A stretch of 64,000 bases of DNA, from NCBI GenBank assembly GCA_944321685.1, contig CALUMH010000009.1:1-64000 (forward strand), in the 5' to 3' direction. Within the stretch, counting starts at the first letter, position 1, and each line of letters opens with the position of its first letter. Source of the stretch: an uncultured Muribaculaceae bacterium (GTDB lineage: Bacteria > Bacteroidota > Bacteroidia > Bacteroidales > Muribaculaceae). Shown here in pieces: positions 50,913 through 60,299 of this stretch. Both the position numbers and the translations under genes were made by a program. Below the pieces are notes generated by a model. It was not told the origin of the DNA. It was given only the letters and a program-made list of their open reading frames with translations, and did not search any database.

Positions 50913-51728
50913 ATGAAAACAAGTATCAGGAACATGATAGCATCGGTCACTTTGGCACTGGCACTTGCCATTCCGGCTCCGGCACTGCCACAGTCACGTC
51001 GAGGCGACCGCCAGCACAACCGTACCGAACGCCCGCAACCGGAACAACACGGAAACCGCCGCCCCGACAGGCCGGGTAACCGCCAACCGGACAGGCCTCG
51101 CCCGAACAGACCCGGGAACGTTCGCCCAGGACGACCGCAATCCGGACGCCCCGCTACACCGCCACCTGCCAGGCCCGGCCATGTCCGCCCTACACCACCT
51201 CAACCGCCGCACAATTGGAGCCGGCCGGCACCTCCACCGCCTCACCGCTACCGGGTGCCCCGCCCCATTCCGCGTCGGCCGGTGGCTCCGCCGCCGGGCT
51301 ATCGCCCATACGTCCACGCCCCGGCATTACGTTCGATATTGGGCATAACTTTCGGAACCGTTTATGCCTCGGCTCTCACTTACCTGTTCAACAGCGGGTA
51401 CACCATCGACGGATATGCCGACAACACCATATACCTGAGCGATGTGACGCTACTCGGCTCAGGCTGGCCACTCGCCACACTATATTGCAACAATTCGGGC
51501 CGACTGGCAAGCGCACAGTTTTCATACTATACCGGCTACAGCAGCCTGAGCCGATATAACCAAATATACAACCTGCTGTGCGGTACCTATGGCTCGCCAT
51601 TGTCGCTTACCGCCGATGGCATAGCGCGGCAGGCCATGTGGTATGGCGGCGGAGGCACAGGCTACATAACGCTAGAATTCTATTTCTACAACGGCAGTTA
51701 CTATACTACCCTGTCGGTAAGCACTTAA
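50913..51728 (+). CDS. Exported proline/arginine-rich protein with C-terminal beta domain
   Basis: I do not recognise the family. The 271 aa begin with a signal peptide (to about residue 27, PALPQ). Residues about 28-135 are a low-complexity basic stretch rich in Pro, Arg, Gly and Asn with repeated RPG/RP units (RRPDRPGNRQPDRPRPNRPGN, shortened), which would be extended and strongly positive. Residues about 140-271 form a compact part rich in Tyr, Ser and Gly (TFGTVYASALTYLFNSGYTIDGY, shortened; RYNQIYNLLCGTYGSP; ITLEFYFYNGSYYTTLSVST). It may bind peptidoglycan, LPS or other polyanions; this is a guess from charge only. Confidence 0.8.
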   Translation: MKTSIRNMIASVTLALALAIPAPALPQSRRGDRQHNRTERPQPEQHGNRRPDRPGNRQPDRPRPNRPGNVRPGRPQSGRPATPPPARPGHVRPTPPQPPHNWSRPAPPPPHRYRVPRPIPRRPVAPPPGYRPYVHAPALRSILGITFGTVYASALTYLFNSGYTIDGYADNTIYLSDVTLLGSGWPLATLYCNNSGRLASAQFSYYTGYSSLSRYNQIYNLLCGTYGSPLSLTADGIARQAMWYGGGGTGYITLEFYFYNGSYYTTLSVST

Positions 51729-51743
51729 ATAATAACGGTACAC

Positions 51744-51796
51744 GCCGGAATGAAAATTTGCAACATGAACCGGCAAACCGATATTTTCATTCCGGC
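51744..51796. repeat. 14-bp perfect inverted repeat between the proline-rich and kinase genes
   Basis: GCCGGAATGAAAAT (51744-51757) and its exact complement (51783-51796). The outer sequence (gtacacgccggaat ... attccggcacc) resembles the diverged right end of MITE-like copy E (gtattccggcacacc), so it may be a solo terminal-repeat pair like copy C. It could also end transcription of the proline-rich gene. Confidence 0.6.
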
Positions 51797-51858
51797 ACCA
51801 CCCCATGGAAAAAACACAACATCGAGTGCTATCCTGCATAATTCGGTGCCACAATTTT

Positions 51859-51889
51859 TTTGTCAAGTTACGGGAATGTTATATATTTG
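51859..51889 (+). promoter_or_regulatory. Promoter for the sensor kinase operon
   Basis: TTTG at 51859-51862, 19 nt, then TATATTTG at 51882-51889: exact consensus. It excludes the kinase start codons upstream of 51890 and fixes the start at 51912 or later. Confidence 0.8.
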
Positions 51890-51932
51890 TAGTTGGATTT
51901 TGAGTCCGGTTATGCCTTTAAATAAACACGTT

Positions 51933-54605
51933 ATGATGATTATGCAGAAGAAAGCGTTCTTTAAGTTGTTATGCTTTGCGCTATGCCTGTTGACCACCGT
52001 TTCGGTTTCGGGTATGGCTAAAAAAGAGATTTACAATCTGTTGATAATAAACACGTATAGTGAAAATGCCGAGTGGAGTAACGGTGTGATTGTACCCATA
52101 GTGGAAGAGGTGTCGCGTATGCACAACGTGGATGCCTACATAGCCCACATCAATGCCTCGTTCATCACCAACGATTCGCTTTACTCGCTCACCGAAGAGT
52201 CGCTGTTCAAGCGTTACGACAGTGCCATAAAGCCCGACTACGTGATAATGATAGGCAACATGGCCTTTACGCTGCGCGACCATGTGCGACGCGAGTGGGG
52301 TGACGTGCCTATAGTGCTTTGCGCCGAGATGGACTATATGCTGCCGCGGCGTTTCTATTATACAGGGCAGAAAGAGGTGCCCGAAGCCGACGATTATGTA
52401 CCAATCGAAAGCTTCAGGGAAGACTACAACATGACTTACGTACTGTTCCCGTATTACATAAAGGAAACCATCGACCTTATGGTGCAGATGCAGCCCGAAA
52501 TGGAAGTGCTGGTGTTTGCCGCCGATGAGCTGTATTTCAACAGGCGCTTCGAGGGCATCGTAGAGCAATACGTCAAGCAAAGCTACCCGCAACTTGAGTA
52601 CCGGAGGCTGAAACCGCAAAAGAAAGTCGGGTCGCAATTGCAGCACTATCTTTCGGAAAACGACCCGAGGGTAGGGCTGCTGTTTTCGTCGTGGATATAC
52701 AAGCGCGACAACCTGCTTGGCATGCCCATGCTGATTTCTGGCGAATACCGCCAGATAATGTCGGCATCGAAACCCATATACTCCATACGTGAGGCATACA
52801 TGATAGCAGGCGGATTTGTCGGCGGGCATTTTTATTCGCGCGACAAGATGCGGCAGTGCATGACCGGATTGATAAAAGACATCACAGCTGGCAAACAACC
52901 ACGCAACATAGCTCCACAAACGATAAAAGACTCCTACACACTGATTAATTATGAAAACATGAAGACGCGCGGCGTGAACGAGGCTCTATGCCCGGCCGAC
53001 GCGGTATTCATAAACCGCCCGCCCACAGTGTGGGAACAATACAAGTGGCGCATAGTGCTGATATTGTTCATAATCATAGTGGCATTCGGCGCATTGGCAT
53101 GGGCCTACCGCATAAAGTTGCGCCGTGAACGCATATTGCGGCAATACAATGTCATACTCGACAATATGCCTGTGTTTTATGCACAGGAACTTGTATTGCG
53201 CGACAGCTCGGAGCGCATCTATGACATGGAGTGCATGCACACCAACAAGATGTTCCGCGAAGTTTTCACCAATGCCAAGGGCGGCGTTCTCTTCAAAGGC
53301 GACAAACTGCCGCCCGACACTGTGCAGGCAGTGCTGCCCTACGTGAAAAGGGTTGCCGACGGGCACACCGAATTGGCCTCATTCATATATTACTTGAAAG
53401 GCAAAGAGCGGTATTACGACATAATAATGTTGCAATCGGCCGACAAAGATGTGATAGACATATTCGGCATAGACGCCACCGACCTGCACCACAAGGAAGA
53501 CGAATTGCGTGAAACCAACCGCAAGCTCGAAACGGCAATGTCGGTTGCCCAAATCATTCCTTACAGGCTGGAAATAGGCTCGAAGAAAGTGACATTCTAT
53601 GCGCGGCTGCCCATCCTCGATGATTCACGGCAAAGCGATGCCGGAGTATCGATGGACTATGACGACTTCTTGGCCATGGTGTACCCCGAAGACCGCGATG
53701 CAATACGCAAATGCTATCACGACCTTGCCGGCGGATACGAGGGATCGATACACGTTGACTTCCGCATGACCTCGCCTAATGGCGGCAAGGAATGGTTTGA
53801 AGCCCGTGTGATGTGCATGAAAAACGACGACGGCAAGCCCTGGGTTATCATCGGGTCATTGCTTTCAATCACTCGCCGCAAGAAAAACGAGGAAGAACTT
53901 ATTGCTGCCAAAAACAAGGCGATACAGTCCGACAAACTGAAATCGGCATTCCTCGCCAACATGAGCCACGAAATCCGCACTCCGCTCAATGCCATCGTGG
54001 GCTTCTCGTCGATACTGCTCGAAGCCGAAGATGAAAGCGAACGAGCCGAATATGCACAAATAATCGACACCAACAGCAAACTGCTGCTGCAATTGATAAG
54101 CGACATTCTCGATTTCTCAAAGATAGAGTCGGGAACGCTTGAATTCAATTACTCAGAGGTGGAAATTAACGAAATGTTGCGCGACATAGAGCGCACTACC
54201 GGACTGCGCGTGCACGAAGGGGTGAAATTCCAACTGGTTCCCGGTGCCGACAAGTGCGTGCTGGTAACCGACCGCAACCGCCTCTCCCAAGTCATCATTA
54301 ACCTGCTTACCAATGCGATGAAATTCACCACCGAGGGGGCGATAACCTTCGGATATGAATTACGCCCCGACGAGGTTTATTTCTTTGTGCAGGATACCGG
54401 ATGCGGCATACCGCAAGACAAGCTCGCGCACATATTCGACCGGTTTGTAAAACTCAACAGTTTTGCACAAGGAACAGGATTGGGTTTGCCCATCAGCATG
54501 AATATAGTCAAAATCCTTGGCGGCAAGATGAATGTGGAATCCGAAGTCGGCAAGGGCAGCCGGTTCTGGTTCACATTGCCGCTTAAAAACAACGATAAAA
54601 AATGA
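51933..54605 (+). CDS. Membrane sensor histidine kinase with periplasmic ABC-substrate-binding-like domain and PAS
   Basis: Two-component sensor of about 890 aa. The ATG at 51933 precedes a signal-peptide-like helix ([19 protein letters not shown]). The periplasmic part (residues about 30-355) has [27 protein letters not shown] and [18 protein letters not shown], like ABC-substrate-binding (PF04392-type) sensor domains. A membrane helix ([23 protein letters not shown]) leads to PAS-like domains ([30 protein letters not shown]), then HisKA with [20 protein letters not shown] (phospho-acceptor His679) and the ATPase domain ([26 protein letters not shown]). There is no receiver domain and no response-regulator gene next to it, so its partner is elsewhere. 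It overlaps the next gene by 4 nt. Confidence 0.9.
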   Translation: MMIMQKKAFFKLLCFALCLLTTVSVSGMAKKEIYNLLIINTYSENAEWSNGVIVPIVEEVSRMHNVDAYIAHINASFITNDSLYSLTEESLFKRYDSAIKPDYVIMIGNMAFTLRDHVRREWGDVPIVLCAEMDYMLPRRFYYTGQKEVPEADDYVPIESFREDYNMTYVLFPYYIKETIDLMVQMQPEMEVLVFAADELYFNRRFEGIVEQYVKQSYPQLEYRRLKPQKKVGSQLQHYLSENDPRVGLLFSSWIYKRDNLLGMPMLISGEYRQIMSASKPIYSIREAYMIAGGFVGGHFYSRDKMRQCMTGLIKDITAGKQPRNIAPQTIKDSYTLINYENMKTRGVNEALCPADAVFINRPPTVWEQYKWRIVLILFIIIVAFGALAWAYRIKLRRERILRQYNVILDNMPVFYAQELVLRDSSERIYDMECMHTNKMFREVFTNAKGGVLFKGDKLPPDTVQAVLPYVKRVADGHTELASFIYYLKGKERYYDIIMLQSADKDVIDIFGIDATDLHHKEDELRETNRKLETAMSVAQIIPYRLEIGSKKVTFYARLPILDDSRQSDAGVSMDYDDFLAMVYPEDRDAIRKCYHDLAGGYEGSIHVDFRMTSPNGGKEWFEARVMCMKNDDGKPWVIIGSLLSITRRKKNEEELIAAKNKAIQSDKLKSAFLANMSHEIRTPLNAIVGFSSILLEAEDESERAEYAQIIDTNSKLLLQLISDILDFSKIESGTLEFNYSEVEINEMLRDIERTTGLRVHEGVKFQLVPGADKCVLVTDRNRLSQVIINLLTNAMKFTTEGAITFGYELRPDEVYFFVQDTGCGIPQDKLAHIFDRFVKLNSFAQGTGLGLPISMNIVKILGGKMNVESEVGKGSRFWFTLPLKNNDKK

Positions 54606-55600
54606 AGAAATTCACAATTTGCGCCATGGCGGCGGCATTGGCTTTTGCCGCCGCAGTGACGGCTTATGCCGATGACAAATATGAACGTGTCGATGCCGAC
54701 TGGCAACGTGCCGTGACGGCGGCAATCGATTCGTTCCCCGAAGGCGGCGGTTATTACATGGGCCGCAATGCCAACGCTCAATTCCGCCGCACGGCATGGA
54801 GGGCAATGAACGAAGCCTTCGGTATGCAACCCACCGACTCGCAGCCGCGCCTCGACGTGGCGGCAGCCACACCGTCGTTCGACGCAATGGCGGTTTACAT
54901 GGCGCTGCTCAAGGCCATACAAGTGTGGGATGCAGGCAACGGACAGCAAGATGTGCCAAACCTGTCATGGTTCAGCATGAAGCCGTTTTGCGGCGTTACC
55001 GACGTAATCAACAATCAAGGTTATACCCAAACCGACGGCGAAGGACTGTGGGGCATGGCCAAAGCCAACGGCCCGGGCATCGCCGTGATTGTGAAAGAGC
55101 TGGGAGCGGGGTTCAGTTTCATGGGATACCGTGGCGCAAAGACCAAGGAATACCGTGAAGACAAAAAAGAGCATTACATGACCGACGAAGAATGGATTAC
55201 CGACCCGGCATGGGCTTATGCCCGCAAAGGGGATTTCATGAAGATATTCCCGAACCGCGACGGAAGCGATTGCGGTGCCATAATAGGCGACAACGGCAAG
55301 CCCGGCGAAGAACAGGAATGCAGCATTAATGCAATTTTCATGGGATATGACGACGATGGCAATGTGATGTACTGGAGTTCAAATAACAATGAAACCGACC
55401 CGGCCAAGGGGGGATACGGCGTGAAAGTGTGCCGCCGTACCGATATCCAACGCGTTGTGTTCACTCGCATAACCGAACCCGAAAAATTTGCCGATGCCAA
55501 AAAGTGGCGCGCAAGCAAGGTGCACAAGTGGCTCAAGGAACTTGGCAGCAAACGCCATGGCACTGGAAAAGAACTGAAAAAGCAGTGCGGAATCGACTAA
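54602..55600 (+). CDS. Exported protein of unknown function, coupled to the sensor kinase
   Basis: I do not recognise the family. It starts with ATG inside the kinase stop (ATGA), so both are translated from one message. The 332 aa begin with a signal peptide ([23 protein letters not shown]). The mature part has an alpha-helical N-terminal third ([37 protein letters not shown], shortened) and a later region with conserved-looking Cys, Trp and His ([36 protein letters not shown]). It may be the ligand-binding partner of the kinase's periplasmic domain or an envelope enzyme; both are inference. Confidence 0.8.
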   Translation: MKKFTICAMAAALAFAAAVTAYADDKYERVDADWQRAVTAAIDSFPEGGGYYMGRNANAQFRRTAWRAMNEAFGMQPTDSQPRLDVAAATPSFDAMAVYMALLKAIQVWDAGNGQQDVPNLSWFSMKPFCGVTDVINNQGYTQTDGEGLWGMAKANGPGIAVIVKELGAGFSFMGYRGAKTKEYREDKKEHYMTDEEWITDPAWAYARKGDFMKIFPNRDGSDCGAIIGDNGKPGEEQECSINAIFMGYDDDGNVMYWSSNNNETDPAKGGYGVKVCRRTDIQRVVFTRITEPEKFADAKKWRASKVHKWLKELGSKRHGTGKELKKQCGID

Positions 55601-55624
55601 AAGCCTCGTACACCCAACAGTGGG

Positions 55625-57793
55625 TTAAACCTCACCTTTGTCTTTCAGCCTTGCACGAATTTCTTTCACACCTTTACCCACACGGTCAAGGAATTTCGAT
55701 TCGGCTATGCCATGAGGATTGGAAAATGACAAATTCTCGATGGGATCACCCTTTTGCTCGGGATACAGCACCATCACACTGCAATTACTGAAGTATTTGG
55801 AAATTTGTGTGGGCAACTTGTCAAACGAATTATTGTAGGAAATAAACCCGCGGCGCGCACTCACGGCCACAAACAGATGGTCGTAATTGACACGGTTGGA
55901 GAGCATGAGCAAGTCATCCCAGTCATCCATCTCAAAGAATTGCGCACGGGTATTAAACTTCTTTTTCAACATAACACCTTTAATGTAACCAAGCGTTTGT
56001 TCCTGCCCGTGGAATAACACACGGCAACCAAGTTGCGCACTCATGCGGCAAATGTGCGAGACCCATTTCACAAACCCCGGTTCAAATTCGGCCTTTGGAG
56101 GAACAGCCACCACTATGCGGCGCAATGTGTTGACGGGCATGAGCAAGTGTACCACCATCACTTGCAAGTAGGTGTTACGCAACAGGTTCTCGGTAATGTT
56201 CCCAAAGAACGAATCGACTATGCTCGACTTGTAATGCAAACCTATGATTATGGCAGTGGCGGCATTTTCCTTGGCCGTGTGCAGAATGCCGGTTGTGATG
56301 TTCAGGTCGAAGCGACTCACAGTCTTCAGCGACACGCCTGCCGATGCTGCAATCTGTGCGGCGCGTTCAAGGTTACGGCGGGCTTGCACTTCGAGCTTCA
56401 CGGTATCGCTGTTATCGTTAATTACGCTCAAGGCCACAAGGTTGTCGGCCACCTTGTCATCGCGCACCACAAGCGCAAGGCTTATAAGCGTGTCGATGGT
56501 ACTGGGGTTTGCAACCGGTATCAAGAACCGCTCCTGTTGCTGCGACTTGTCGTCGCTTGCCGCCGTGGCCTCGTCAAGAGCCATATGCTTGGCAGCATGT
56601 TCGGTGATAAACGAGCTGACGATGCAAGTGACAAGTATAAGCAGTATGGTACCGTTAAGCACATCTTCGTTAAGCAACCTCTCGCCCGACGGCATTATTA
56701 TATTATACCCCACCATTACGGCGGCAAGCGTCGCGGCTGCCTGCGCAGTGCTAAGCCCGTACATCATGGTACATTCCATGCTACTCATGCGGAAAATCTT
56801 CTGCGTAAGCCACGATGCAATCCACTTGCCCGAAAGTGCGGCAACAATCATCACACCGGCAACCTTTATCGAATCGATGTGGCCGAACAGCACATCAACA
56901 TTGATAAGCATACCCACCCCTATCAGGAAATAGGGAATGAACAGCGCGTTGCCCACAAATTCAAGGTGATTCATCAGCGGCGACACCTGCGGGATAAGCC
57001 TGTTCAGCACCAGCCCCACAAGGAATGCCCCAAGAATGCCTTCCATTCCCACAAATGCCATAAGCCCGGCACCAAGGAACACCATGGCAAGCACAAATAT
57101 GAATTGCACCACCCCGTCGCTATACCGGCGGAAGAACCACCGCCCTATGCGAGGAAACGCATACATAATCACAGCCCCGAGCACAACTACTTTCACAAAC
57201 AGCCACACCCAGTACATTTCGGAAATCTCGCCTTTGTACAATCCGCTTATCACGGCAAGCACAAGCAGCGTGAGCGTGTCGGTCACCGCCGTGCCACCCA
57301 CGGCTATGCCCACCGACCGTTGCCGCGTAACCCCATACCGCTGCGCTATGGGGTATGCCACAAGCGTGTGCGAGGCATACATACTGGCAAGCAAGATCGA
57401 CGTCAGCAACCCGTAATTAAGCAAGTGCAAGTTGGTCCAAATGCCTATCCCCATCGGAATAATGAATGCAAGCAAACCCAGGGCCGTGGCTTTCACACGT
57501 ATGCTCTTGAAATCTTCCATGTTCATTTCAAGCCCGGCAAGGAACATTATGTAATAAAGCCCCACCTGCCCGAAAAGCTCGAAACTGCTGTCGCGCACCA
57601 GTATGTTAAGCCCATGCTCGCCCACGAGCACACCGGCAAGAATCATACCTATGATATGTGGAATGTGCAACCGCTCAAGTACAATAGGCGCAAACAAAAT
57701 GATTGCCAGCACCAGGAAGAAAATCCAGGTTGGGTCGGCAATCGGCAAATCGATATTTATGCCTATATATTCAAGCAGTCGTTCCAGTTCCAT
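55625..57793 (-). CDS. CPA2-type cation/proton antiporter with C-terminal universal-stress-like domain
   Basis: Inner-membrane monovalent-cation/H+ antiporter of 722 aa, Kef/NapA type. About 12 hydrophobic segments occupy residues 1-400 (LVLAIILFAPIVLERLHIPHIIGMILAGVLVGEHG, shortened; GLYYIMFLAGLEMNMEDFK; ASMYASHTLVAYPIA; GTAVTDTLTLLVLAVISGLY). The C-terminal ~290 residues are soluble and resemble two UspA-like units (RFLIPVANPSTIDTLISLALVVRDD; TGILHTAKENAATAIIIGLH; RRIVVAVPPKAEFE), probably regulatory. It follows the M20 gene by 12 nt, so the two form one unit. The ion is unknown. Confidence 0.92.
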   Translation of the reverse strand: MELERLLEYIGINIDLPIADPTWIFFLVLAIILFAPIVLERLHIPHIIGMILAGVLVGEHGLNILVRDSSFELFGQVGLYYIMFLAGLEMNMEDFKSIRVKATALGLLAFIIPMGIGIWTNLHLLNYGLLTSILLASMYASHTLVAYPIAQRYGVTRQRSVGIAVGGTAVTDTLTLLVLAVISGLYKGEISEMYWVWLFVKVVVLGAVIMYAFPRIGRWFFRRYSDGVVQFIFVLAMVFLGAGLMAFVGMEGILGAFLVGLVLNRLIPQVSPLMNHLEFVGNALFIPYFLIGVGMLINVDVLFGHIDSIKVAGVMIVAALSGKWIASWLTQKIFRMSSMECTMMYGLSTAQAAATLAAVMVGYNIIMPSGERLLNEDVLNGTILLILVTCIVSSFITEHAAKHMALDEATAASDDKSQQQERFLIPVANPSTIDTLISLALVVRDDKVADNLVALSVINDNSDTVKLEVQARRNLERAAQIAASAGVSLKTVSRFDLNITTGILHTAKENAATAIIIGLHYKSSIVDSFFGNITENLLRNTYLQVMVVHLLMPVNTLRRIVVAVPPKAEFEPGFVKWVSHICRMSAQLGCRVLFHGQEQTLGYIKGVMLKKKFNTRAQFFEMDDWDDLLMLSNRVNYDHLFVAVSARRGFISYNNSFDKLPTQISKYFSNCSVMVLYPEQKGDPIENLSFSNPHGIAESKFLDRVGKGVKEIRARLKDKGEV

Positions 57794-57805
57794 ATTGCAA
57801 TGGCA

Positions 57806-58879
57806 TTAATCCAAGTGGCAACCGTCGAGCAATGCTATATACGTCTGTATGGCATCGCGTATTTCCCATTTCTCTATATATTCATCGGCAGTATGCGACC
57901 GCGCCGAGTCTCCGGGGCCTATCTTCAGCGAAGGGAACGGCATCAACGCCTGGTCGCTGAGCGTAGGGGAACCAAAAGCCTGCTTTCCCAGTATCTCAAG
58001 CCGTCTCACCAAAGGGTGGTTCGGGTCGATACCCGAAGGATTGAGCCTTGTGGAGCGCGGCACAAGCGTGCACTTGTCGCCTGCCGCTTGTTGCAGCAGT
58101 CCGAGTGTTTCCACATTGGAATAGGCATCGGTGGTACGCACGTCAACCACAATGTGGCACACGTCGGGGACAACATTATGCTGCCGCCCGGCCTCGATTT
58201 GCGTAACCGACACTTTCACCGGTCCGAGCAATGATGATTGCCGCCCGAAAATCGTTGCCGCGTTACGCAGCGACTCGATAACGGCAATGGCATTGTATAT
58301 GGCATTCTCGCCCTCGTCGCGAGCGGCATGGCCGGCCACGCCTGTGACTGTGCCGTCAAGCACCATAAGGCCTTTTTCGGCTATTGCAGGCTGCATTGCA
58401 GTAGGTTCGCCCACAATTGCCACGTCGATGTACGGCAACAGCGGCAATGCGGCTTCAATCCCGCCTTTGCCGCTCACTTCTTCTTCGCACGAAGCAAGGA
58501 AAATGATATTGTATTCGCGTTCTTGATCGGCAAGATAGCGATACGCGGCAAGCAATGACACCACCGAAGCACCGGCATCATTGCTCCCCAGCCCGTAGAT
58601 GCGCTCGTCATCACTTTCCACCGGCGTGTAGGGATCAATGGTCCACCCGTCAGCCGGGCGCACCGTGTCGATATGGCTGTTAAGCAGCAGCGTGGGCTTG
58701 CCGGCATCATATTCCCCGGCCACGCACCACACATTGTTGCCATGCCGCACCGGCCTGAGCCCCCATGCAGCCAATTGGCTTTCAAGCAAGTCGGCGGCTT
58801 CACCCTCCTTACGGCTCGGCGACGGGATGCTTATCATCCTCTTCAGCAAATCTATGGCATCGTAATACAATTCATCCAT
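57806..58879 (-). CDS. M20-family metallo-deacetylase (acetylornithine/succinylornithine deacetylase-like)
   Basis: Cytoplasmic two-zinc amidohydrolase of 357 aa, ArgE/DapE/LysK type. Metal ligands lie in LLLNSHIDTVRPADGW (His, Asp), GLGSNDAGASVVSLLAAYRY (Asp), ASCEEEVSGKGGIE (catalytic and ligand Glu), VGEPTAMQPAIAEKG (Glu) and GPGDSARSHTADEYIE (last His). In Bacteroidetes this group works in arginine synthesis on N-succinylated or N-acetylated ornithine/citrulline; the sequence alone does not separate these from LysK-like roles. The ATG at 58879 lies almost on the promoter box, so the longer frame is rejected. Confidence 0.85.
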   Translation of the reverse strand: MDELYYDAIDLLKRMISIPSPSRKEGEAADLLESQLAAWGLRPVRHGNNVWCVAGEYDAGKPTLLLNSHIDTVRPADGWTIDPYTPVESDDERIYGLGSNDAGASVVSLLAAYRYLADQEREYNIIFLASCEEEVSGKGGIEAALPLLPYIDVAIVGEPTAMQPAIAEKGLMVLDGTVTGVAGHAARDEGENAIYNAIAVIESLRNAATIFGRQSSLLGPVKVSVTQIEAGRQHNVVPDVCHIVVDVRTTDAYSNVETLGLLQQAAGDKCTLVPRSTRLNPSGIDPNHPLVRRLEILGKQAFGSPTLSDQALMPFPSLKIGPGDSARSHTADEYIEKWEIRDAIQTYIALLDGCHLD

Positions 58880-58883
58880 GATA

Positions 58884-58891
58884 CAAAAATA
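58884..58891 (-). promoter_or_regulatory. -7 box (TATTTTTG on the minus strand) touching the M20 start
   Basis: CAAAAATA on the plus strand; GTTG (58915-58912) is 20 nt upstream as -33. The box ends 4 nt before the ATG, so the message should start at the ATG itself (leaderless). Confidence 0.6.
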
Positions 58892-58989
58892 CAGCAAAAT
58901 CCCGAATTAGGCAACACACCCATATCTTTCATATTCAACATCAAATGTTCCTTGCCACATGGCGGCAATTAAATTTATTTCTTAACAAC

Positions 58990-59019
58990 ATTGAAAATTC
59001 ATTTTTTATCATAACTTTG
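58990..59019 (+). promoter_or_regulatory. Promoter for the fimbrial cluster
   Basis: ATTG at 58990-58993, 18 nt, then TAACTTTG at 59012-59019. Predicted leader about 120 nt. No invertible repeats of the phase-variable type flank it. Confidence 0.65.
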
Positions 59020-59146
59020 TCACTAGTTAAGGACGATTTATAGTCGGCTTTCATGCTGCGAATATGGCAACGAATTGACATTCGTAAATAATATATACGT
59101 GCCATTTGCAAGCATTATATAATGAAGTTATACACACTACATAGTT

Positions 59147-60235
59147 ATGTTAAAAAGACTCTTTGAGTTGTCATGCCTGTTATTCATGATGGCAGCAACA
59201 GCCTTTGCACACGAAAAAGGCGATACCTCTACCTACACATTCAGTTTCAAATCCGGAAGTGATATGTTCTATGTGCCTTATTCGGAAAACGAAACCGAAT
59301 TGGACCGATTGGAACAATTTATTGAAAAGTACAAAAATCCCATTATCGACGGACGGTTACCACTGATGGTTGACGGATATTGCAAATCGGCCCCCAACGA
59401 TGCACGCAACCTGCGAATTGCCGCCATACGTTCAAACCGCGTAAAATCGGAATTGATAATGCGGCGCAACTTGCGGGAAGACTGCTTCATCACCCGCAAT
59501 CATGCCGATAGTGGCGATTACGTGACTGTACGCGTCATATTGCCTGTCGAAACCGTCGCCAATGACGAGCACCTTCAACCTTCACAAGCCACAGAAGAAA
59601 CACCGCAACAAGAACAACCCGACGGCGAAAAAGCTGCCGACACCACCGAGAGCCATATGCAGTCACAGGAAAACACTCCTGCCACCACACACACCGACTC
59701 AAGCAGCGGCCACTCAGAAGAAGTTACAACCTCATCAACCAAAAACAGCCGCAATCACGGTTTGTCGATAAGAGCCAACCTGCTGCGATGGGCCACGCTG
59801 ACCCCCGACGCCGGCATCGAGTGGCACATAGGCCGGCATCTAAGCATCATGGCAAACGGCTCATGGACTTCATGGAGCTGGAATAATGCCGACCGACGCT
59901 ATGCTCTGTGGGAAGTAGCCCCCGAAGTGCGTGTCCACTTAGGTTCAAAACACAGGGGATACGTAGGTGCAATGTATAAAGTAGGGCAATTCAATTATAA
60001 GCTGTCAGATACCGGCAAGCAAGGCGACATGATGGGCGGCGGAGTGACAGGAGGATACCTGCTAAAACTCAACAATGCCCTGTCGATAGATTTCAACCTT
60101 GCCATAGGTTGCCTGCACGCCGACTATGACCGATACGTAACCATCGATGGTGTGCGTGTTGCCCGCGGTTCCGATACCAAAAACTGGTGGGGCCCCATAT
60201 CGGCAGGTGTAACGTTGGTATGGCGCGTACTTTAA
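59147..60235 (+). CDS. OmpA-like plus DUF3575 outer-membrane protein of a fimbrial cluster
   Basis: A 362-aa envelope protein. After the signal peptide (to about residue 21, AFAHE), residues about 30-135 look like an OmpA-type peptidoglycan-binding domain: TFSFKSGSDMFYVPYSENETELDRLEQFIEK, then PLMVDGYCKSAPNDARNLRIAAIRSNRVKSEL. A low-complexity Thr/Gln/Ser/Glu linker (about 145-205) follows, then the DUF3575 domain (NLLRWATLTPDAGIEWHIGRHLSIMANGSWTSWSW, GYVGAMYKVGQFNYKL, WWGPISAGVTLVWRVL). DUF3575 proteins precede FimA/Mfa-type fimbrillin genes in many Bacteroidales, as here. Confidence 0.85.
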   Translation: MLKRLFELSCLLFMMAATAFAHEKGDTSTYTFSFKSGSDMFYVPYSENETELDRLEQFIEKYKNPIIDGRLPLMVDGYCKSAPNDARNLRIAAIRSNRVKSELIMRRNLREDCFITRNHADSGDYVTVRVILPVETVANDEHLQPSQATEETPQQEQPDGEKAADTTESHMQSQENTPATTHTDSSSGHSEEVTTSSTKNSRNHGLSIRANLLRWATLTPDAGIEWHIGRHLSIMANGSWTSWSWNNADRRYALWEVAPEVRVHLGSKHRGYVGAMYKVGQFNYKLSDTGKQGDMMGGGVTGGYLLKLNNALSIDFNLAIGCLHADYDRYVTIDGVRVARGSDTKNWWGPISAGVTLVWRVL

Positions 60236-60299
60236 TCCCCCGTACCGACACTTTCACAGGTGACGCTTTTTCTTAAATACTCATAGCACAATCTTTCGT

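Noticed and set aside
56033..58234. 733-codon plus-strand frame opposite the antiporter and M20 genes
   Set aside because: It spans two real minus-strand genes and has the His/Arg/Gln-rich composition typical of antisense frames.
59024..59146. Phase-variable invertible promoter in front of the fimbrial cluster
   Set aside because: No inverted repeats flank the promoter and no invertase gene is close.
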